From Lentzea waywayandensis (GTDB lineage: Bacteria; Actinomycetota; Actinomycetes; Mycobacteriales; Pseudonocardiaceae): a stretch of 64,000 bases of DNA. Numbering within the stretch: position 1 is the stretch's first letter; each line of letters starts with the position of its first letter. The notes beneath the pieces were generated by a model. The model was not told the DNA's origin, searched no databases, and saw only the letters and a list, made by a program, of their open reading frames with translations. The stretch spans positions 806,001-870,000 of the forward strand of contig NZ_FOYL01000001.1 in NCBI RefSeq assembly GCF_900115955.1, written 5' to 3'. Positions 14,401 through 24,986 of the stretch are shown here, in pieces. Both the position numbers and the translations under genes were made by a program.

Positions 14401-16862
14401 CCTTCGTAGAACGGCGTCCAGTCGACGTCGGTGCCCGCGACGTGGAGGCGGGCGAGCGCGGTGATCAGGGTCTGGGCTTCGGGGCGGCCCTTGCGCAGCG
14501 AGGGGATGCCGTCGACCAGCGCGGACAGCACGCCGTCCGGGCCGATCTCCAGGAACCTCTTGTCGCCCAGGGCTTGCACGGTGTCGTGGAAGCGGACCGC
14601 GGCGCGGACGTGGCGGACCCAGTAGTCGGCGTTCGCGACGTCGCCCAGCCCCGGGATGGTGGGGGCGTGGAAGGTCAGGTGCGCGATGGCGGCGCGGAAG
14701 TCGTCGAGCATCGGGTCCATCAGCGGCGAGTGGAACGCATGGCTGACCTGGAGCTGCTTCGACTTGCGATCCTCGAACCTGGCCACGACCGCGCGGGCTT
14801 CGTCTTCCACACCGGCGACGACGAGCGAGTCCGGGCCGTTGATCGCGGCGATCGACACGCCCGTGGTGAGGTGCGGGGTCACCTCGGCTTCGGTGGCCTG
14901 GAGCGCGATCATCACGCCGCCTTGCGGCAGGGCCTGCATGAGCCGGGCCCGGGCCTTGATGAGGGTGCAGGCGTCTTCGAGGCTGAGCACGCCCGCGACG
15001 TGTGCGGCGGCGATCTCGCCGATCGAGTGGCCGGCGACGTGGTCGGCCCGGACCCCGAACCCCTCCAGCAGGCGGTAGAGCGCGACCTCCAGCGCGAAGA
15101 TCGCGGGTTGCGCGGTGCCGGTCTGGTTCAGCGCTTCGGCGTCGTCGCCCCACATCGCGCTCAGGTCGAGGTGCTGGGCGACCTCGTCGAACGCGCTGCG
15201 GAACACCGGGAACGCCTCGTACAGCTCTCGACCCATGCCGAGGCGCTGCGAGCCCTGCCCGGTGAACAGCATCGCCAACTGCTTCTCGCCGGCGACGCCG
15301 CGCGCGATCTCGGTGCCGTCGAGCAGGACCGCGCGGTGCTCGAACAGCGTGCGCGCCGACAGGGCGCGGCCGACGTCCTTCGCGTCTGCGGTGACGTCGC
15401 GCAGCCGGGCGACCTGAGCGGTGAGCGCCGCCTCGGACTTGGCCGAGACGAGCCAGGGGCTTTCGGCCCCCATCTCCATCGTCTCAGGCAGATCTGACAG
15501 TTCCGGGGCGGGCGGCGCTTCCAGGATCAGGTGCGAGTTCGTGCCCGAGACGCCGAACGACGAGATGCCGATGCGGCGCGGCCGGTCGACGGACGGCCAC
15601 GGGGTGGCCGAGGTGAGCAGCGAGACCGAGCCCGCCGTCCAGTCGACGTGGGAGGAGGGCTCGGTGACGTGCAGGGTGCGCGGCAGGAGGCCGTGTCGCA
15701 TCGCCTGCACGACTTTGATCACCGAGGCGACGCCCGCCGCCGCCTGCGTGTGACCGATGTTGGACTTGATGGAGCCGATGTAGAGCGGGACGGCGCGGTC
15801 CTGCCCGTAGGTGGCGATCAGGGCGGCCGCCTCGATCGGGTCACCCAGGGTGGTGCCGGTGCCGTGCGCCTCCACGGCGTCGACGTCGGCCGGCGCCAGA
15901 CCGGCGGAGGCCAGCGCGGCGCGGATCACGCGTTGCTGCGACGGGCCGTTCGGCGCGGTCAGGCCGTTGGACGCGCCGTCCTGGTTGACGGCCGAACCGC
16001 GCAGCAGACCCAGCACCTGGTGGCCGGCGGCGACGGCGTCCGACAGCCGTTCCAGCACCAGCATGCCGGCGCCCTCGGCCCAGCCGACGCCGTCGGCCGA
16101 GTCGGAGAAGGCCTTGCAGCGGCCGTCGGAGGCGAGGCCGCGCTGCAGGGTGAACTCGATGAACGAGCTCGGCGTGGCCATGATCGTCACGCCGCCGGCC
16201 AGCGCCAGCGAGCACTCACCGCCGCGCAGGGCCTGCATGGCGAGGTGCATGGCGACGGAAGACGAGGAGCAGGCGGTGTCGACGGAGACCGCGGGACCCT
16301 CGAAGCCGAACGTGTAGGAGAGACGGCCCGACAGCACGGACGCGATGAGGCCGGTGGAGGCGTGCCCGTCGCCGTCCACCGACACCAGGTCCGCGTAGTC
16401 CTGGCCGTTCGTGCCCACGAAGACGCCGGTCTGCGAGCCGCGCAGCTCCGCGGGATCCAGGCCCGCGCGTTCCAGGGCCTCCCACGTCAGCTCCAGCATC
16501 ATGCGCTGCTGCGGGTCCATGCCCAGGGCCTCGCGCGGCGAGATGCCGAAGAAGTCCGCGTCGAACGAGGCCAGGTCGGTCAGGAAGCCTCCTTCCTGCG
16601 CCAGCGACTGGTCACGCAGCGAGGACAGGTCCCAGCCGCGATCCGCCGGGAACGGGGAGACCAGGTCCCGTTCGGAGACGACGGCCTCCCACAGCTGCTC
16701 GGGTGTGGTCACCCCGCCGGGGAAGCGGCACGACATGCCCACGATCGCGATGGGCTCGCTGTGCTTCTGCTCCAGTTCGAGGACGCGTTCGCGAGACCGG
16801 CGCAACTCGACCGTGACTCGCCTCAGGTAGTCGGCAACCTTGTCCTGCTGCTCTTCCTGCAC
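1..16862 (-). CDS. PKS-B: modular type I polyketide synthase, at least four modules (3' end outside window)
   Basis: This gene encodes a multimodular PKS that should extend the chain passed on by PKS-A. About 5,620 residues are visible and the reading frame is still open at base 1, so the C-terminus is missing. The start is a GTG at 16860-16862, chosen because GAGGA lies 7 bases upstream (16870-16874) and because the protein then begins with a short coiled-coil docking segment ([15 protein letters not shown]) before the first KS. Domains in order are KS-AT-DH-KR-ACP (B1), KS-AT-DH-KR-ACP (B2), KS-AT-DH-KR-ACP (B3) and KS-AT, cut (B4). The KS sites (DTACSSS, HGTGT, NIGH) and AT serines (GHS) are present. 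ATs of B1 and B2 read HAFH (malonyl); those of B3 and B4 read YASH and VASH (branched extender). It lies 36 bases after PKS-A on the same strand, so co-transcription and direct docking are expected. Confidence 0.97.
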   Translation of the reverse strand, partial: MQEEQQDKVADYLRRVTVELRRSRERVLELEQKHSEPIAIVGMSCRFPGGVTTPEQLWEAVVSERDLVSPFPADRGWDLSSLRDQSLAQEGGFLTDLASFDADFFGISPREALGMDPQQRMMLELTWEALERAGLDPAELRGSQTGVFVGTNGQDYADLVSVDGDGHASTGLIASVLSGRLSYTFGFEGPAVSVDTACSSSSVAMHLAMQALRGGECSLALAGGVTIMATPSSFIEFTLQRGLASDGRCKAFSDSADGVGWAEGAGMLVLERLSDAVAAGHQVLGLLRGSAVNQDGASNGLTAPNGPSQQRVIRAALASAGLAPADVDAVEAHGTGTTLGDPIEAAALIATYGQDRAVPLYIGSIKSNIGHTQAAAGVASVIKVVQAMRHGLLPRTLHVTEPSSHVDWTAGSVSLLTSATPWPSVDRPRRIGISSFGVSGTNSHLILEAPPAPELSDLPETMEMGAESPWLVSAKSEAALTAQVARLRDVTADAKDVGRALSARTLFEHRAVLLDGTEIARGVAGEKQLAMLFTGQGSQRLGMGRELYEAFPVFRSAFDEVAQHLDLSAMWGDDAEALNQTGTAQPAIFALEVALYRLLEGFGVRADHVAGHSIGEIAAAHVAGVLSLEDACTLIKARARLMQALPQGGVMIALQATEAEVTPHLTTGVSIAAINGPDSLVVAGVEDEARAVVARFEDRKSKQLQVSHAFHSPLMDPMLDDFRAAIAHLTFHAPTIPGLGDVANADYWVRHVRAAVRFHDTVQALGDKRFLEIGPDGVLSALVDGIPSLRKGRPEAQTLITALARLHVAGTDVDWTPFYEGATRTDLPTYAFQRQRFWPSTAKNADASGLGLTSVSHPLLGAAVELADGQGVVFTSRLSATTQPWLADHVVGGRILFPGTAFVELALRAADELGLDRLDELTLSAPLVLTDPVQLQVAVGAQDTTGRRSIAVYSRLDPDTPWLEHCTGYLTSGTATALDTSVWPPQGAEPVSLEGFYERFTDNGFAYGPAFQGLQAAWRVGDDVYAEVTIADETDRYGLHPALLDAALHAADLSTSEGGMPFAWQGVSLHATGASALRVRIRPQGESFAIAATDPHGTPVVSIDSLVTRPIPADDSGIAREALFHVDWTPVALPAETAAAEVEHVVSEGSPIESAHALTSRVLARLQQWIADERQDRLAFVTRPGDLGAAAVWGLVRSAQTEHPGRFVLVEADGDVPAEVFALDEPQLRLRGNEVFVPRLARLTPAGEFAWQGKVLITGGTGGLGLVIARHLVATHGVRELLLVSRRGEADVTELEALGAQVTVEACDVSDRTAVADLLARHEVRAIVHTAGVLDDGTVESLTPDRVGTVLRAKVDAAWHLHELATDLDAFVVFSSVAGTIGTAGQGNYAGANAFLDGLTEHRRANGLPGTSLAWGPWIAGMLSGADAERMARTGIPGITVEQGVELFDAAITAGNAVPVRLDLPVLRGRGDIPPMLRGLIKTRPRRVVAGSDTAVSLTGRLASLDGTARLEALLDLVRGQVATVLGHAGTDEIDPGRAFQSLGFDSLTAIEFRNQLTAVTGLRLPATLIFDYPNAGVLASYLRDELFGSDAVVPVAQARSAVSDDPIVIVGMACRYPGGVSSPEDLWRLVVDGVDAVTDMPSNRGWDVDALYHPDPDHIGTSYTRSGGFLHDAPLFDPAFFGMSPREALATDSQQRLLLETAWESLERAGIDPVSLRGSATGVFAGVMYTDYSVVISGSEFEGYQSMGSAGTFASGRVSYTFGFEGPAVTVDTACSSSLVALHLASQALRNGECTLALAGGVTVMSTPSTFIEFSRQRGLSADGRCKSFSDTADGVGWSEGVGLLVLERQSDAIRNGHTILAVVRGSAINQDGASNGLTAPNGPSQQRVIRSALASAGLSVADVDVVEAHGTGTTLGDPIEAQALLATYGQDRPSPLLLGSIKSNIGHSQAAAGVAGVIKMVHAMHHGLVPATLHAAEPSTHVDWEAGDITLVTEPTSWPEAARPRRAGISSFGVSGTNAHVILESPSAPELSDPPEMIEMGVESPLGARQSESIPPNGVVPWLVSAKSAASLDAQVGRVLTLEGDARDIGYSLALKTTFDHRAVVLGGQAVAQGAVTGKPLAFVFSGQGSQRLGMGRELYEAFPAFARALDEVLEHLQGVREVMWGDDAEALNQTGYAQPAIFAVEVALFRLLESFGVKPGQVAGHSIGEIAAAHVAGVLSLEDAAKLVQMRAALMQALPAGGAMVSVIASEEEVRAQLTEGVAIAAINGPRSVVIAGVEAEVLVLAENWKNKRLKVSHAFHSPLMEPMLDDFREAISGIQFHEPVVGMSTSGDVTTVGYWVDHVRDTVRFHDNVTQLGDVTLVEIGPDAQLTAMVDGLIPTLTRVKSDVESMLTALGHVHVDGINVDWAQLYTGGRRVDVPTYAFEHQSYWPENTAKSDVRSAGLGAVGHPLLGAAVELAGGAGYLFTARLSRRSWLADHTVHGTVLVPGAALVELAVRAADEVGLDRVEELTLAAPLVLPESGGVQVQLIVGVEENGRRSITVYSRPEVAVDEPWTEHATGVLGSGGTVAEVGEWPPRAEAIDVVDAYERFAENGFEYGPAFQGLRAAWRSGDTVFAEVALPEGVSVSGFGLHPALLDSALHAALLVDDGAGLPFSWEGVQLHATGATALRVKLTRDGGNLAIALADTTGAPVASVDALVVRAVSAEQLSTTDRDSLFQLDWVEVGLPAEPAANVVVEHVVAEGEVVQATHALVARALARLQEWIAGERPEKLVFVTGEGCLAGAAVRGLVRSAQTEHPGRFGIIDTDSGELVARASGIDEPELIIRDGVVKATRLARAASVSSEVTWQGPVLITGGTGGLGGVIAKHLVAQGVEELVLVSRRGEKPAWVAELDARVTVAKCDVSDRKAVQKLLKKHPVRSIVHAAGVLDDGVIESLTPERLATVLKPKVDAAWNLHELAGDLDRFVLFSSVAGTLGSAGQGNYAAANAFLDALAEHRPNTVSLAWGAWEGGMAGHLSEVDVERMRRAGMPPISVQQGVELFDTAVAHGGGALAPFRLDLAVLRAKGEVAPVLRGLVRTRSKRSVAGSDTAVTLVSRLSALSEADRLEALLDVVRVEVAGVLGHVNAQVIDPAQRFRDLGFDSLTAVELRNRLTASTGIRLPATLIFDYPTSGALASYLRDELLGAVAATTDLPALVSTSDDPIVIVGMACRYPGGVTTPEELWRLVMDEVDAVTGFPSDRGWDLEGLYHPDPDHIGTSYTRSGGFLHDAAEFDPSFFGMSPREALATDTQQRLLLETAWEALERAGIDPASLRGSATGVFTGLMYNDYQSVVGGGDMEGHQGQGSAGSVASGRVSYVFGLEGPAVTVDTACSSSLVAMHWAIQSLRSGECSLALAGGVTVMSTPSTFIEFSRQRGVSEDGRSKAFSDSADGVGWAEGIGQVVLERQSDALRNGHRILAVVRGSAVNQDGASNGLTAPNGPSQQRVIRAALASAGLSVTDVDAVEAHGTGTPLGDPIEAQALLAVYGQDRAEPLLLGSIKSNIGHSQAAAGVASVIKMVQALHHGVLPRTLHVTEPSSHVDWEAGAVELLTSTREWPSVSRPRRAGVSSFGVSGTNAHVILEAPSLPETQSGSPQTGPVPWLVSAKSAEALEAQVERIRAVEADPVDVGFTLAARTAFEHRAVVIGEDVVTGQVKTAGKTVFVFPGQGSQWVGMGSELLATNEVFAQKIAECDAALRPFVTWSLIEVLRDELPLDQVDVVQPVLWAVMVSLAEVWRSHGVEPQAVVGHSQGEIAAAAVAGALSLDDAARVVALRSQAVDEALSRKGGMLSVPLPVDEVRPRIARFEDRVAVAAVNGPRATVVAGEVEALAEIVLECETQGIRARMIAVDYASHTPQVEAIRERVLADLAELQPRTGTIPLYSTVTGEPIDTAIMDAGYWFTNLRQTVEFQNATSALLRDGFRFFVEPSAHPVLTFGVEQTVEHHDTEAVVLGTLRRNEGAHLLTALAQAHVNGLDVRWDFPGGKLIDLPTYAFQRRRFWPSGQVRPGEHPLLGAAVSVAGSEDVLFTSRLSARSHPWLADHAVSGTVLLPGTAFVELAVRAGDEVGCDTLDELTISAPLVLDGSVQLQVAVKSEDASGRRQVAIYSRTENDAPWTQHASGTVSTGSATSDFDATAWPPQAESVDVEGAYERFADMGFEYGPAFQGLRAVWRSGDDVYAEVTTSEETAGFGLHPALLDSALHAALLAKDGAGLPFSWEGVSLHATGATELRVRLRSRGDTMEIALADTTGQPVATVESLVVRPVALPRNEVDRDSLFRIEWTSVALPSEAAENFVIEHVAGDGNVIESTRTLTTRVLAKLQEWISGERTERLAFVTREGDLAGQAVWGLVRSAQTEHPGRFVLADIDDEALLPQALAADEPQVRIRQGQLFAPRLQRAVAAQETVWESPVLITGAGGLGGVIAQHLVAEHGVTELILASRSGRKPDWEVDAAVKVVKCDVSDRKALQRLLKKHTVKSVVHTAGVLDDGVIESLTPEQFDTVLRPKVDAAWHLHELLPDARIVFFSSAAGILGGAGQGNYAASNAFLDALAEHRGNAVSLAWGTWEATVGLTGSLTDADRERLVRAGMPPITPAQGTALFDAALATGEAVLLPARLDLATLRAQGEVPSLLRGLIRTRARRAVAGSDAATGLAAKLRPLGDAERLDALLDLIRAQVGAVLALENFDASRAFRDLGFDSLTAVDLRNRLTAVTGLRLPATLVFDYPTAHVLATFLRDELFGADGGDVVTTRTVSDDDPIVVVGMACRFPGGVSTPEDLWRLVLDGTDAISEFPSDRGWDLDTLFSGNDIGTSSTRLGGFLHDAGEFDPAFFGMSPREALATDSQQRLLLETAWEAFERAGIDPVSLRGSDTGVFAGVMYNDYAQLLGGEFEGHHGTGSSPSVASGRVSYVLGLEGPAVTIDTACSSSLVAMHLAAQSLRTGESSLALAGGVAVMSTPATFIEISRQRGVSSDGRCKAFSEGADGTGFSEGVGLLVLERQSDALRNGHNVLAVLKGTAVNQDGASNGLTAPNGPSQQRVIRAALTSAGLTPLDVDAVEAHGTGTSLGDPIEAQALLAVYGQDRAEPLYLGSIKSNIGHTQSAAGVAGVIKMIMALRHGVLPQTLHVSAPSSHIEWDAGAVELLTSSRDWPEVDRPRRGGVSSFGISGTNAHVILEAPPQAAARPASTQQGGAVPLAVSAKSAGSLRAQVERIRAVEADPVDVGFSLAARSRFDQRAVIVGDEVVEGAVADAGPGPVFVFPGQGSQWHGMAVALLDEDETFARWMAEADRAIAGHVGWSVIDVLRGEAALLDRIEVLQPALFAIMISLAQTWRANGVEPAAVVGHSQGEIAAAYIAGALTLDQAAQIVVKRSQLFADELVGNGAVASIALPAPEVEKLLPPELAIAGVNSPHACTVAGAVPALEKFVESCVAQDIRARVIGSTVASHCAQVDRLRDRILELFADITPQPGTVPFYSTVTAGRIDTTTLDAEYWFQNARKPVSFAKVVEQLVADGHRVLIESSAHPVLMLPAQQTAEAIGTEIVAIGSLRRDQGGSHRFTTSLAEAWVAGLDVRWQYPGGRA
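2480..7255 (-). other. PKS-B module B3: KS-AT(methylmalonyl)-DH-KR-ACP
   Basis: The AT differs clearly from those of B1 and B2: its start reads [11 protein letters not shown], its active site GHSQGE (near 5490) and its specificity motif YASH (near 5190), which together indicate methylmalonyl-CoA. The DH is intact ([10 protein letters not shown] near 4590, [15 protein letters not shown]). The KR is B-type with LDD and GNYAASN, but its glycine-rich loop reads TGAGGLG, one residue shorter than the usual [13 protein letters not shown] binding may be altered, although GAGGLG still fits a generic Rossmann pattern. The ACP reads LGFDSL near 2660. The linker between KS and AT lacks the palindromic repeat found in most malonyl modules. 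Confidence 0.85.
7255..12055 (-). other. PKS-B module B2: KS-AT(malonyl)-DH-KR-ACP
   Basis: The KS has DTACSSS near 11545. The AT shows GHSIGE near 10225 and HAFHSP near 9955 (malonyl). The DH keeps [10 protein letters not shown] near 9410, YGPAFQG and the LLDSALHA aspartate, so it should be active. The KR has TGGTGGLG near 8270, LDD (B-type) and GNYAAAN near 7900. The ACP reads LGFDSL near 7430. The predicted product is a second double bond conjugated with that of B1. The KS-AT linker has a full palindromic repeat (10693-10772) in which one stem base pair is a G-T wobble. Confidence 0.9.
10693..10772 (-). repeat. Palindromic repeat copy 2 (PKS-B module B2 KS-AT linker)
   Basis: The hairpin arms lie at 10721-10737 and contain one G-T wobble. 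The peptide reads [19 protein letters not shown]. The distal end has the 12-base palindrome GGAATCGATTCC (10693-10704). Confidence 0.85.
12055..16862 (-). other. PKS-B module B1: KS-AT(malonyl)-DH-KR-ACP
   Basis: The KS active cysteine (DTACSSS) is near 16270. The AT has GHSIGE near 15020 and HAFHSP near 14735, which indicates malonyl-CoA. The DH is intact: [10 protein letters not shown] fits HxxxGxxxxP near 14190, and YGPAFQG and the LLDAALHA aspartate follow. The KR has a normal TGGTGGLG loop near 13090, an LDD motif (B-type stereochemistry) and the catalytic tyrosine in GNYAGAN near 12695. The ACP serine is in LGFDSL near 12230. There is no ER. The predicted result is one carbon-carbon double bond. 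The KS-AT linker carries the shortest copy of the palindromic repeat (15456-15506). Confidence 0.9.
15456..15506 (-). repeat. Palindromic repeat copy 1 (PKS-B module B1 KS-AT linker)
   Basis: The hairpin arms GGGGC (15456-15460) and GCCCC (15466-15470) surround a 5-base loop. The coding strand gives [16 protein letters not shown] and then passes straight into the AT-side linker WLVSAKS. It is the shortest copy and lacks the distal part found elsewhere. Confidence 0.8.
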
Positions 16863-16898
16863 TGGTCCGTCCTCATTTCGTGCGGGCAAACACTGCTT

Positions 16899-19800
16899 CT
16901 ACGAGAGGTCGAGCAACTCGTCGTCGATGATGTTCAGGAGGTCCTCGACGGAGACGTTGCGGATGTCGTCGTCCGAAGTGGACACCGGCTTCTTCAGGCG
17001 CCCGAGCAGCTTCTCGAGGCGCTCGCGGATCGCGTCGTGGTCGGCGGACGACGACGCCACCGCGGCTTCGAGCCTGGTGAGCTCGGCCAGCGCGGAGCCG
17101 TCCGTCGCGGTGGACAGACCGGTCAGCAGGTGCTCGGCGACCAGGCGTGGCGTCGGGTAGTCGAACACCAGCGCCGACGGCACGGGCAGGCCCGTCGCGG
17201 ACTTCAGGCGGTCGCGCATCTCCACGGCGGTCAGCGAGTCGAAACCCTGGTCGCGGAACGCCTTCTCGGCGTGGATCGACTCGACACCGGAGTAACCGAG
17301 CACCGCGGCGGCCTCGGAGCGCACCAGGTCCAGCAGCACCCGCGAGCGATCGTCCTTCGACAGGCCCGCGAGCTTCTCCCGCAACGCCACCTCGGTGCCG
17401 GCCACGTCGGCATCGGGCACCAGGGCCGCGACGACCTCGGGAATCGACGAGAACAGCGGCGACGGGCGCGACGCGGTGAAGCCCGGCGCGAACCGGGCCC
17501 AGTCGGTGTTCGTGACGGTCAGCACGGTCTCGCCGTCCGACACCGCCTGCACCAGCGCGGTCAGCGCCAGCTCGGGATCCATCGGCAGCACGCCGTGGCG
17601 GCGCAGCTGGTCGTAGGCGTGCGGGTCGGTGGCCATGCCGGCCTCGGCCCACGCGCCCCACTGCACGGACGTCGCCACCAGGCCCTGGCCGCGCCGGAAC
17701 TGCGCGAGACCGTCCAGGTAGGCGTTCGCGGTCGAGTAGGCGGGCTGGCCACCGCTGCCCCACGCCGCCGCACCGGACGAGAACAGCACGAACGCGTCGA
17801 GGCTCCCGGTCAGCTCGTGCAGGTTCCGCGCCGCCACCATCTTGGCGCGCAACAGATCCCTGAGCTGGTCGGCGGACAACTCCAGCAGAGGTGCGTCGCC
17901 ACTGTCGATTCCGGCGCAGTGCACAACGGCCGTCAGCTCGGGCAGGCCTTCCAGCAACTCCGCGAGGGCGGCACGATCGGCGACGTCGCAGGCCTCGACG
18001 GAGACCTCGGCGCCGAAGCCTTCGAGCTGCGCCACCAGGTGCTCGATCCCCGGAGTGAGCGAACCACGACGGGAGGTCAGCACGATGTGCGAAGCACCCC
18101 GCGCGGCAACGGAACGAGCCACGAACCCACCCAGCGCGCCGGTGCCGCCGGTGATCAGGACCGTGCCGGACGGCTCCCAGTCGTCGCCGTGCTCACCGCG
18201 CGGCGCGGGCACCAGGCGACGTGCGAACACACCGTTGCCGCGCACCGCGATCTGGTCCTCGCCCAGCGAGTTCCGCAACGCGGCCTGCAGCCCCTGTGCG
18301 ATCTGGTTGTCCACGCCGCCCGGCAGGTCGATCAAGCCACCCCACCGGCGCGGCATCTCCAGAGCGGCGACCCGGCCCATGCCCCACAACGCGGCCTGCA
18401 CCGGTGACGTCACGATGTCCCCGTGACCGGTCGACACGGCACCGCGTGTCACCGTCCACAACGGAGCCTCGACGCCTTCAAGGGCCTTCAGCAGCTCCAA
18501 CGTTCCGGACAGCGGATAAGGCACGTCACCCGTATCGTCCGCGACGCCGAGCAACGACACGACGCCCGTGAACTCCCGGCCGGCCAGCCCCGAGACCTTG
18601 TCCAGCGGCACGGCGACGCCGCCGAGGATCTCCACGACGTCCCGCGTCCAGCTGTCCTGTTCCCCCGGCGGTACGACGACCAGCCACGACCCGGAGAAGG
18701 CGTCGGACAGCGAGAGCCGGTTCCACGACTCCCTGAACCGCCAGGAATCCACAATGGACTGCGAGCGCTGCCGTGTTCGCCACGACGCCAAGGCCGGTAC
18801 CACCGCCGCCGCGACCTCGGGATCCAGCTCCAGCACGGACGCCAGCTCGTCGTTCTCGACGAGCTGCCAGAACGCCGCGTCCAGCGGATCGGCCTTGCCG
18901 ACCGCGACCTCGGGCTCCGGCCAGAAACGAGAACGCTGGAACGCGTAGGTCGGCAGGTCGACGCGCACCGCGCCGGTGCCGTCGAACAGCACGGTCCAGT
19001 CGACCGGCACACCCACGACGTGCATGCGTGCCAACGCCGACACCGCCGACGCATCCTCCGGCCGTTCGCGGCGCAGCATCGGCACGACAACGGTGTCCAG
19101 CGGCACCGCGCCCGTCTCGGTCATCTCCGCCACCAGCGCCGACAGCACGCCGTCAGGTCCGAGTTCCAGGAACGCCGACACGCCCTGACGTCCCAGCGCC
19201 CGCACGCCATCGGCGAAACGGACAGCCTCGCGCACGTGCCGCACCCAGTACTCCGGTGAGGTCAGCTGTTCGCGCACGGCGAGCTGCCCGGTCACGTTCG
19301 ACACGACCGGGATCTGCGGCTCGGAGAACGACAGTCCCTCGACGACCGCGCGGAAGTCGTCCAGCATCGGGTTCATCAAGGGCGAGTGAAACGCATGGCT
19401 GACCGGGAGACGCTTAGTCTTGCGATCGGCGAACCTGGCCACGACCGCCTCAACACCGTCCTCGGTGCCCGCGATGACGACGGAACGAGGCCCGTTCACC
19501 GCCGCGACAGACACCTCGGAACCCAGCAGCGGCAGCAGTTCCTCTTCCGTGGCCTGCACCGCGACCATCGCACCACCCGACGGCAGCGCCTGCATCAGCC
19601 GCGACCGCGCGTCGACCAGCCGGCACGCGTCCTCCAGGGAGAGCACTCCGGAGACGTGCGCGGCGACGATCTCGCCGATGGAGTGCCCGCCCACGAAGTC
19701 CGGCCGCACACCGAACGACTGGGCGAACCGGAACAGCGCCACCTCGATCGCGAACAACGCCGGCTGCGTGTACCGGGTCTCGTTCAGCGCGTCGAAGTCG

Positions 19801-21455
19801 TGGCCCCACATGACATCGCGCAGCGTGCTGTCCAGGTGCTCCAGCACCGCGTCGAACGCCGCGGCGAACACGGGGAACCGCTCGTACAGCTCGCGTCCCA
19901 TGCCGAGCCGCTGCGACCCCTGCCCGGAGAACAGCACCGCGAGCGGACGCTCCGAGGCCACGCCGCGCGCGATCTCCGTGCCGTCCACGACCACAGCGCG
20001 GTGTTCCAGCTGTGTCCGCGTCGACACCAGCGACGCCGCGACGTCCAGAACGGGAGCCTGCACCGCCCGGAACCGCTCCAGCTGCGCGTCCAACGCGACG
20101 GAGTTCTTGGCCGACACCACCCACGGCACCACCGAGAGCACCGACGACGGCTCCTCCGGTGTCACCTCGACCTCGGGCGCCTCCTCCAGGATCACGTGCG
20201 CGTTCGTGCCGGAGACACCGAAACCCGACACGGCGGCGCGGCGTTCCCGCGACACCGACGGCCACGGCTGTTCCGAGGTCAGCAGCTCGACACGGCCACT
20301 CCCCCACTCCACGTGGGTCGACGGCGAGGTCACGTGCAGGGTGCGCGGCAACGTGCCGTGCCGCAACGCCATCACCATCTTGATCACGCCCGCGACACCC
20401 GCCGCGGCCTGAGTGTGGCCGATGTTGGACTTGACCGATCCCAGCCACAGCGGCCCGGAGGAATGGGGCCCAGTCCGGTCCTGGCCGTAGGTCGCCAGCA
20501 ATGCCTGCGCCTCGATCGGGTCACCCAGGGTCGTGCCGGTGCCGTGCGCCTCCACCGCGTCCACGTCCGAAGTGGACAAACCGGCGGACGCAAGCGCTTG
20601 CCGGATCACGCGCTGCTGCGACGGGCCGTTGGGCGCGGTCAATCCGTTCGACGCGCCGTCCTGGTTGATCGCCGAGCCGCGCAGCACCGCGAGAACCGTG
20701 TGACCGTGGCGGCGAGCGTCGGACAACCGCTCCAGCACGACCAGACCGGCGCCCTCGGACCAGCCCGTGCCGTCGGCGGAGTCGGAGAACGCCTTGCACC
20801 GGCCGTCCGCCGACAGTCCGCCCTGCCGGGAGAACTCCACGAACGTCTGCGGCGTCGACATGATCGTCACGCCGCCGGCCAGCGCGATCGACGACTCGCC
20901 CGACCGCAGCGACTGCGCGGCCCAGTGCAGGGCGACCAGGGACGAGGAGCACGCGGTGTCGACGGTGACGGCCGGCCCTTGCAGCCCCAGGGTGTAGGCG
21001 ACGCGGCCGGACACGACGCTGCCCGCGGTACCGGTCGTCCAGTACCCCTCGGTCCCGGCGGGCGCGTCCAGCAGCCCGGCGCCGTAGTCGTGGTACATCA
21101 CGCCCGCGAACACGCCACCGTTGGTGCCGCGCAACGTCGAGGGGTCGATGCCCGCGCGTTCCAGGGCCTCCCACGAGACTTCGAGCAGCACCCGCTGCTG
21201 CGGGTCCATCGCCAGCGCCTCGCGTGGCGAGATCCCGAAGAACTCGGCGTCGAAGTCGGCGGCGTCGTGCAGGAACCCGCCGCTGCGCGTGTGCGAGGCG
21301 CCGTCGAACAGCTTCTCCAGGTCCCAGTTGCGGTCTGCGGGGAACGGCGACACGACGTCGCCGCCCGCCATCACCAGCCGCCACAGGTCCTCCGGCGACG
21401 ACACCCCACCGGGATAGCGGCAGGCCATGCCGACGATCGCGATCGGCTCGTCCGG
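16899..21455 (-). other. PKS-A extension module 1: KS-AT(malonyl)-KR(A-type)-ACP
   Basis: The KS has DTACSSS near 20960. The AT has GHSIGE near 19680 and HAFHSP near 19390 (malonyl). A post-AT helix-rich linker leads straight into the KR, with no DH. The KR has TGGTGALG near 18145. It lacks LDD (the segment reads CAGIDSGDA) and has the tryptophan in SSGAAAWGS plus AYSTAN with the catalytic tyrosine near 17735. These are marks of an active A-type (A1-like) KR, unlike the B-type KRs elsewhere in the window. The ACP reads QGFDSL near 17245. The prediction is a beta-hydroxyl next to the starter-derived carbons. Confidence 0.88.
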
Positions 21456-24400
21456 CGCCGACCGCACCATCTCCAGCGGCACGACGGAAGCCCGTTCGCC
21501 CAGCAGCTCGGCCCGCAGATGCCGGGCCAGCACGACCGGGGTCGGGTAGTCGAACGCGACCGGCGCGGACAGGTGCAGTCCGGTCGCGGCGGTCAGTCTG
21601 TTGCGCAGGTCGACCGCCGTCACCGAGGTCAGGCCGAGCTCGCGGAACGTCTTCTTCGACTCGGCACGCTCGGCGCCGGTCAGTCCGAGCACGCCCGCGA
21701 CCTCGGTGCGCACCAGGTTGAGCAGGAAGATGTCCTGCTCCTCCGGTGACATCGCGACCAGGCGCTGGCGTAAGGCGGAGAGGTCACGCTCGTCCGGGGT
21801 GGCGAGCCGCGCGGAGACGTCGATCAGGCCGCGCAGCAACGCCGGCACCTCGGTCGACGACGTCTGCTCCCGCAGCGCCGCGCTGTTGATCCGCATGATG
21901 ACGGCCTGCGCGAGCCCGGCCGAGGTCGCGACGTCGAACATCGCGCTGAACTCGTGCGCCGACAGCTCGCCCACCCGCGACGCCGTGGTCGGCGCGTCCG
22001 TCGACCCGACCGCGAGGAACGTCGCGGCAAGCTCGCGCTTGCGGCGGTAGCGGGCCAGCGCGTCGAGGAACGAGTTCGCCGCCGCCTGCTCGCCGGAGCC
22101 GACCAGGCCCAGCGCGCCGGCGACCGTGCAGAGCATGACGAACGCGGTGACGTCGCCGCTCTTAGTGAGCTGGTGCAGGTTCACCGCACCGTCCACAACG
22201 GACCGGAACACGTCGGAGCGCGGCACGTTCGCCATCGGCTTCGCGGGATGCTCTCCCTCGCCGTGGATGACCGCGGTGATCGGCCGCTTGAGCTTGCCCA
22301 GCACCTCGGCCAGTGCCGCGCGGTCCGCCACCTCGCAGGCCGCGACCGCGACCTTCGCGCCCAGCCCGGACAGTTCCGACTCCAACCGCGCCGTCGCCTC
22401 GTCGGCGCGGCCACGCGGGCTGATCAGCAGCAGGTGGCGCGCACCGTACGCGGCGACGAGATGCCGGGTCAGCGCGGAGCCCATGGTGCCGTCCGCGCCG
22501 GTGACGACCACGGTGCGCCTGGGATCGATGCGCAGCACCTCGTCGCTGTCGACCGACGCCGAAACGCGCTTCAGCCGCGGCATCAACGCGATGCCCGACC
22601 GGATCGCGAGCTGCGGTTCATCGGCGGCGACCGCGCGCGGCAGCACACTGGTGGACGGCGGCAGGTCGTCGATGTCGATCAGCGTGAACCGGTTCGGGAA
22701 CTCGACCTGCAACGACCGCAACAGTCCCCACACCGGCGCGTGCACGAGGTCGCGCACGTCCTCGACACCGGCCGCGACCGCGCCGCGCGTCAGCACGACC
22801 AGGCGGGAGTGCGCGAACCAGTCGTCGTTCACCCACGTCCGCAGCACACCGCCGACCTTGCGCAACGCCTCCTGCGCCGCCGTCGTGAGCCTGCCGCCGG
22901 TGTCCATGTCGTCGGGACAGCACAGCACCGCGACGTCCGGTGCGGGCTCTCCGTCCACAACGGACACGTGCAGCGAGGCCGCGTCGGGATGCGTGGCGAC
23001 GTGCACACCGGCCGAGGCCAGCGACGCGGTCAGCCCGAACATGTCGGGGCCGACGACCGCCCAGCGCCTGGCCAGTTCGAGCGAACTGGTGCGCACGGAC
23101 GGCATCGGCGCCCAGTCCATGCGCAGCAACGACTCGTGCTGCCCGCCACTCGCGGCCCGCAACCGGGCCGGGCGGTCGAGCAGCACGTGCCGCGTGATCT
23201 TGCCCGAGGTCGTGCGCGGGATGTGGTCGATCTCGTACAGCTCGTCCGGCACCTTGAAGTTCGACAGCTGCTCGCGGCAGGCGTCGTACAGTCGCACGGG
23301 GTCGAGGCCCTGTTTGCCGGGCACGACGAACGCGATCGGCACCTCGCCGAGGATGTCGTGCGGCTTGCCGACCACGGCGGCGTCGGCGACACCGGGGACC
23401 TTGAGCAGCACCTCCTCCACCTCGCCGGGGTGGATGTTCTCGCCGCCGCGGATGATGAGCTCCTTGACGCGACCGGTGATCGTCACGTAGCCGTAAAGGT
23501 CGCGCTTGGCCAGGTCGCCGGTGCGGTACCAGCCGTTCGGCATCGCCTGCGCCGTCGCCTCCGGCTGGTTGTGGTAGCCCGCCATGAGGCTCGGGCCGCG
23601 CACCCACACCTCGCCCTCGGCCTCCACGTCGACGTCGACGTCGACACCGGTGTCCGGGTCGACGAGCCGCACCGCGAGACCCGGCACCGGCAGGCCGACC
23701 GAACCCGGAACCCTGGTGCCCTGCGGCCAGTTCACCGCGATCAGGCCACACGTCTCGGTGCTGCCGTAGCCGTCGAGCAGCGCGACGCCGAACAGGGCCT
23801 CGAACTCGACGCGCAACGCAGGCGGGCACGCGGCACCCGCGGTCAGGCAGCGTTTCAAGGTGCCGGACGAGACCTCGCGCGTGCGCGCGACTTCCAGAAG
23901 ATGGTGGTACATGGCGGGAACACCGCACATGAACGTGTAGTCGTCGCCTTCCAGCGCGGTCAGCACCTCGTCCGCGGCGAACCCGTCGAGGACGCGGGCC
24001 GAGGCACCGACCGCCGTGACGCCGACGACGCACAGCACGTGGGCGAGAGAGTGGTGCAGCGGCAACGGCCACAGCACCTTGTCCTCGTGGTTCAGGCCGA
24101 TGACCGGGGCGTAGCAGGCGGCGACCGACCACAGGCAGCTGCGCTGGGTCGACAGCACGCCCTTCGGTTTGCCGGTGGTACCGGAGGTGTAGAGCATGAA
24201 CGCCACGTCGTCGAGGCCTTGGTCGTCCCGCGCGGGCACAGCCGGGTCCGTCGAGGTCAGATCCTGGTACGACACAACGGAACCGCCACGCGGGAGCGGT
24301 TCGTCGCCGCTCACGACCACCTGGAGGTAGGGACGGCCCGGCAGGAGCTTGCGGACCTGATCGAGGTGCGCGAAGTCGGTGATCACGACGCGGGCGCCGC

Positions 24401-24710
24401 TGTCGTCCAGCACGTAGGCGAGCTCGGCGTCGGCGGAGTGCGGGTTGAACGGCACCGCGACCGCGTTCGCGCGCGTGACGCCCAGGTAGCTCTCGATGAT
24501 GTCGACGCTGTTGCCCAGGAAGATCAGCGCCCGGTCACCCGGCTGCAGCCGCAGGCCGGCGAGATGACCGCCGAGCCGCCAGGTGCGCCGCTCCAGTTCC
24601 GCGTACGTGACCGCGCGGCGCGAGTCCGCGAACGCGACCTTCTCCGGCACGTTCGCGGCGTGGTAGCGCAGCAGTTCGGACAACGGCCGGATCAGTTCGG
24701 TTCGAAACAT
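16899..24710 (-). CDS. PKS-A: polyketide synthase with acyl-CoA-ligase loading module and extension module 1
   Basis: This 2,603-residue protein begins the assembly line. Residues 1-515 are an AMP-forming acyl-CoA ligase domain that would adenylate a free carboxylic acid starter. Its core motifs are [10 protein letters not shown] (175-184), YGSTET (315-320), YRTGD (395-399) and the C-terminal lysine in TTSGKIT (about 504). Residues 530-900 form a degenerate KR-like domain and 985-1060 the loading ACP (Ser1029). From about 1089 follow KS, AT (malonyl), KR and ACP. The C-terminus (from about 2530) is a helical docking tail that would pair with the N-terminus of PKS-B. The ATG at 24708-24710 is preceded by AGGGAG at 24721-24726. 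It is divergent from the chorismatase operon, which probably supplies the starter acid. Ligase loading modules are known from rapamycin, FK506 and candicidin synthases; exact starter identity cannot be read from sequence alone. Confidence 0.97.
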   Translation of the reverse strand: MFRTELIRPLSELLRYHAANVPEKVAFADSRRAVTYAELERRTWRLGGHLAGLRLQPGDRALIFLGNSVDIIESYLGVTRANAVAVPFNPHSADAELAYVLDDSGARVVITDFAHLDQVRKLLPGRPYLQVVVSGDEPLPRGGSVVSYQDLTSTDPAVPARDDQGLDDVAFMLYTSGTTGKPKGVLSTQRSCLWSVAACYAPVIGLNHEDKVLWPLPLHHSLAHVLCVVGVTAVGASARVLDGFAADEVLTALEGDDYTFMCGVPAMYHHLLEVARTREVSSGTLKRCLTAGAACPPALRVEFEALFGVALLDGYGSTETCGLIAVNWPQGTRVPGSVGLPVPGLAVRLVDPDTGVDVDVDVEAEGEVWVRGPSLMAGYHNQPEATAQAMPNGWYRTGDLAKRDLYGYVTITGRVKELIIRGGENIHPGEVEEVLLKVPGVADAAVVGKPHDILGEVPIAFVVPGKQGLDPVRLYDACREQLSNFKVPDELYEIDHIPRTTSGKITRHVLLDRPARLRAASGGQHESLLRMDWAPMPSVRTSSLELARRWAVVGPDMFGLTASLASAGVHVATHPDAASLHVSVVDGEPAPDVAVLCCPDDMDTGGRLTTAAQEALRKVGGVLRTWVNDDWFAHSRLVVLTRGAVAAGVEDVRDLVHAPVWGLLRSLQVEFPNRFTLIDIDDLPPSTSVLPRAVAADEPQLAIRSGIALMPRLKRVSASVDSDEVLRIDPRRTVVVTGADGTMGSALTRHLVAAYGARHLLLISPRGRADEATARLESELSGLGAKVAVAACEVADRAALAEVLGKLKRPITAVIHGEGEHPAKPMANVPRSDVFRSVVDGAVNLHQLTKSGDVTAFVMLCTVAGALGLVGSGEQAAANSFLDALARYRRKRELAATFLAVGSTDAPTTASRVGELSAHEFSAMFDVATSAGLAQAVIMRINSAALREQTSSTEVPALLRGLIDVSARLATPDERDLSALRQRLVAMSPEEQDIFLLNLVRTEVAGVLGLTGAERAESKKTFRELGLTSVTAVDLRNRLTAATGLHLSAPVAFDYPTPVVLARHLRAELLGERASVVPLEMVRSAPDEPIAIVGMACRYPGGVSSPEDLWRLVMAGGDVVSPFPADRNWDLEKLFDGASHTRSGGFLHDAADFDAEFFGISPREALAMDPQQRVLLEVSWEALERAGIDPSTLRGTNGGVFAGVMYHDYGAGLLDAPAGTEGYWTTGTAGSVVSGRVAYTLGLQGPAVTVDTACSSSLVALHWAAQSLRSGESSIALAGGVTIMSTPQTFVEFSRQGGLSADGRCKAFSDSADGTGWSEGAGLVVLERLSDARRHGHTVLAVLRGSAINQDGASNGLTAPNGPSQQRVIRQALASAGLSTSDVDAVEAHGTGTTLGDPIEAQALLATYGQDRTGPHSSGPLWLGSVKSNIGHTQAAAGVAGVIKMVMALRHGTLPRTLHVTSPSTHVEWGSGRVELLTSEQPWPSVSRERRAAVSGFGVSGTNAHVILEEAPEVEVTPEEPSSVLSVVPWVVSAKNSVALDAQLERFRAVQAPVLDVAASLVSTRTQLEHRAVVVDGTEIARGVASERPLAVLFSGQGSQRLGMGRELYERFPVFAAAFDAVLEHLDSTLRDVMWGHDFDALNETRYTQPALFAIEVALFRFAQSFGVRPDFVGGHSIGEIVAAHVSGVLSLEDACRLVDARSRLMQALPSGGAMVAVQATEEELLPLLGSEVSVAAVNGPRSVVIAGTEDGVEAVVARFADRKTKRLPVSHAFHSPLMNPMLDDFRAVVEGLSFSEPQIPVVSNVTGQLAVREQLTSPEYWVRHVREAVRFADGVRALGRQGVSAFLELGPDGVLSALVAEMTETGAVPLDTVVVPMLRRERPEDASAVSALARMHVVGVPVDWTVLFDGTGAVRVDLPTYAFQRSRFWPEPEVAVGKADPLDAAFWQLVENDELASVLELDPEVAAAVVPALASWRTRQRSQSIVDSWRFRESWNRLSLSDAFSGSWLVVVPPGEQDSWTRDVVEILGGVAVPLDKVSGLAGREFTGVVSLLGVADDTGDVPYPLSGTLELLKALEGVEAPLWTVTRGAVSTGHGDIVTSPVQAALWGMGRVAALEMPRRWGGLIDLPGGVDNQIAQGLQAALRNSLGEDQIAVRGNGVFARRLVPAPRGEHGDDWEPSGTVLITGGTGALGGFVARSVAARGASHIVLTSRRGSLTPGIEHLVAQLEGFGAEVSVEACDVADRAALAELLEGLPELTAVVHCAGIDSGDAPLLELSADQLRDLLRAKMVAARNLHELTGSLDAFVLFSSGAAAWGSGGQPAYSTANAYLDGLAQFRRGQGLVATSVQWGAWAEAGMATDPHAYDQLRRHGVLPMDPELALTALVQAVSDGETVLTVTNTDWARFAPGFTASRPSPLFSSIPEVVAALVPDADVAGTEVALREKLAGLSKDDRSRVLLDLVRSEAAAVLGYSGVESIHAEKAFRDQGFDSLTAVEMRDRLKSATGLPVPSALVFDYPTPRLVAEHLLTGLSTATDGSALAELTRLEAAVASSSADHDAIRERLEKLLGRLKKPVSTSDDDIRNVSVEDLLNIIDDELLDLS
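21455..24710 (-). other. PKS-A loading module: CoL - inactive KR-like - ACP
   Basis: The ligase motifs are complete, so activation of an acid starter is likely. The KR-like part has TGADGTMG at 737-744. Its catalytic tyrosine position is glutamine (GEQAAAN, Gln875), the usual FSSVAG serine segment reads MLCTVAG, and the segment that normally holds VLDDG reads [10 protein letters not shown]. It is therefore predicted to be catalytically dead and perhaps structural. The loading ACP attachment serine lies in LGLTSV instead of the usual LGFDSL, so the conserved aspartate before the serine is replaced by threonine. Confidence 0.85.
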
Positions 24711-24805
24711 CCCGACGTCGCTCCCTATTTACTGGCTTACTGGAGACGTGGCCTGCACCTCGAGCGATGCTAGCCTCGGCCTCATCGAGCCGGTAAGTAG
24801 GAAAT

Positions 24806-24833
24806 CCCCTAGCACCCCCCTAGGACCCCCCTA
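24806..24833 (-). promoter_or_regulatory. Three direct repeats TAGGGG with 11-base period, candidate activator site
   Basis: On the minus strand TAGGGG occurs at 24828-24833, 24817-24822 and 24806-24811, exactly one helical turn apart. It ends 9 bases upstream of the candidate PKS-A -35. Such phased repeats are typical of cooperative activator binding (for example SARP proteins, which use 11-base periodicity). The plus-strand segment 24797-24812 also matches 13 of 16 positions of the palindromic box recalled for PAS-LuxR polyene regulators such as PimM. Which protein binds cannot be told from sequence. Confidence 0.5.
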
Positions 24834-24854
24834 TCATCCGGCCGAAAGTGCTTT

Positions 24855-24869
24855 CTCCTGGCGCAGGAG
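24855..24869. promoter_or_regulatory. Perfect palindrome CTCCTG-GCG-CAGGAG, operator candidate
   Basis: Six-base inverted arms surround a 3-base centre in the middle of the divergent region. The dyad symmetry suits a dimeric regulator, but no regulator was matched to it. It lies about 120 bases upstream of the chorismatase start and about 145 bases upstream of the PKS-A start. Confidence 0.35.
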
Positions 24870-24972
24870 TTTTGCGGAGCCCGCCCGGTGGCTAATCTTT
24901 GATCACCGGCCCGGAAGAGCAGCCGGAAACAATAAATCGGCTCCACTCCGCAAAATGATTTACCTACTCCTC

Positions 24973-24979
24973 GGAGGGG
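24973..24979 (+). promoter_or_regulatory. Strong ribosome binding site for the chorismatase gene
   Basis: GGAGGGG lies 7 bases before the ATG at 24987. It fixes that ATG as the start. Confidence 0.8.
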
Positions 24980-24986
24980 CATTCCA

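Larger units (their letters stand above)
24711..24986. promoter_or_regulatory. Divergent promoter region between PKS-A and the chorismatase operon
   Basis: These 276 bases separate two divergent transcription units and are visibly less GC-rich than the flanking genes. Toward PKS-A a weak sigma-70-like pair can be drawn: TTACCG at 24791-24796 and TAGCAT at 24767-24772, both on the minus strand, with an 18-base spacer. Just upstream of that -35 lie three equally spaced TAGGGG copies. Between them and the chorismatase gene lies a perfect palindrome at 24855-24869. Toward the chorismatase gene no convincing -35/-10 pair was identified. An 80-codon reading frame crosses the region (24748-24990) but runs through these sites and is not considered a gene. 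Confidence 0.7.
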
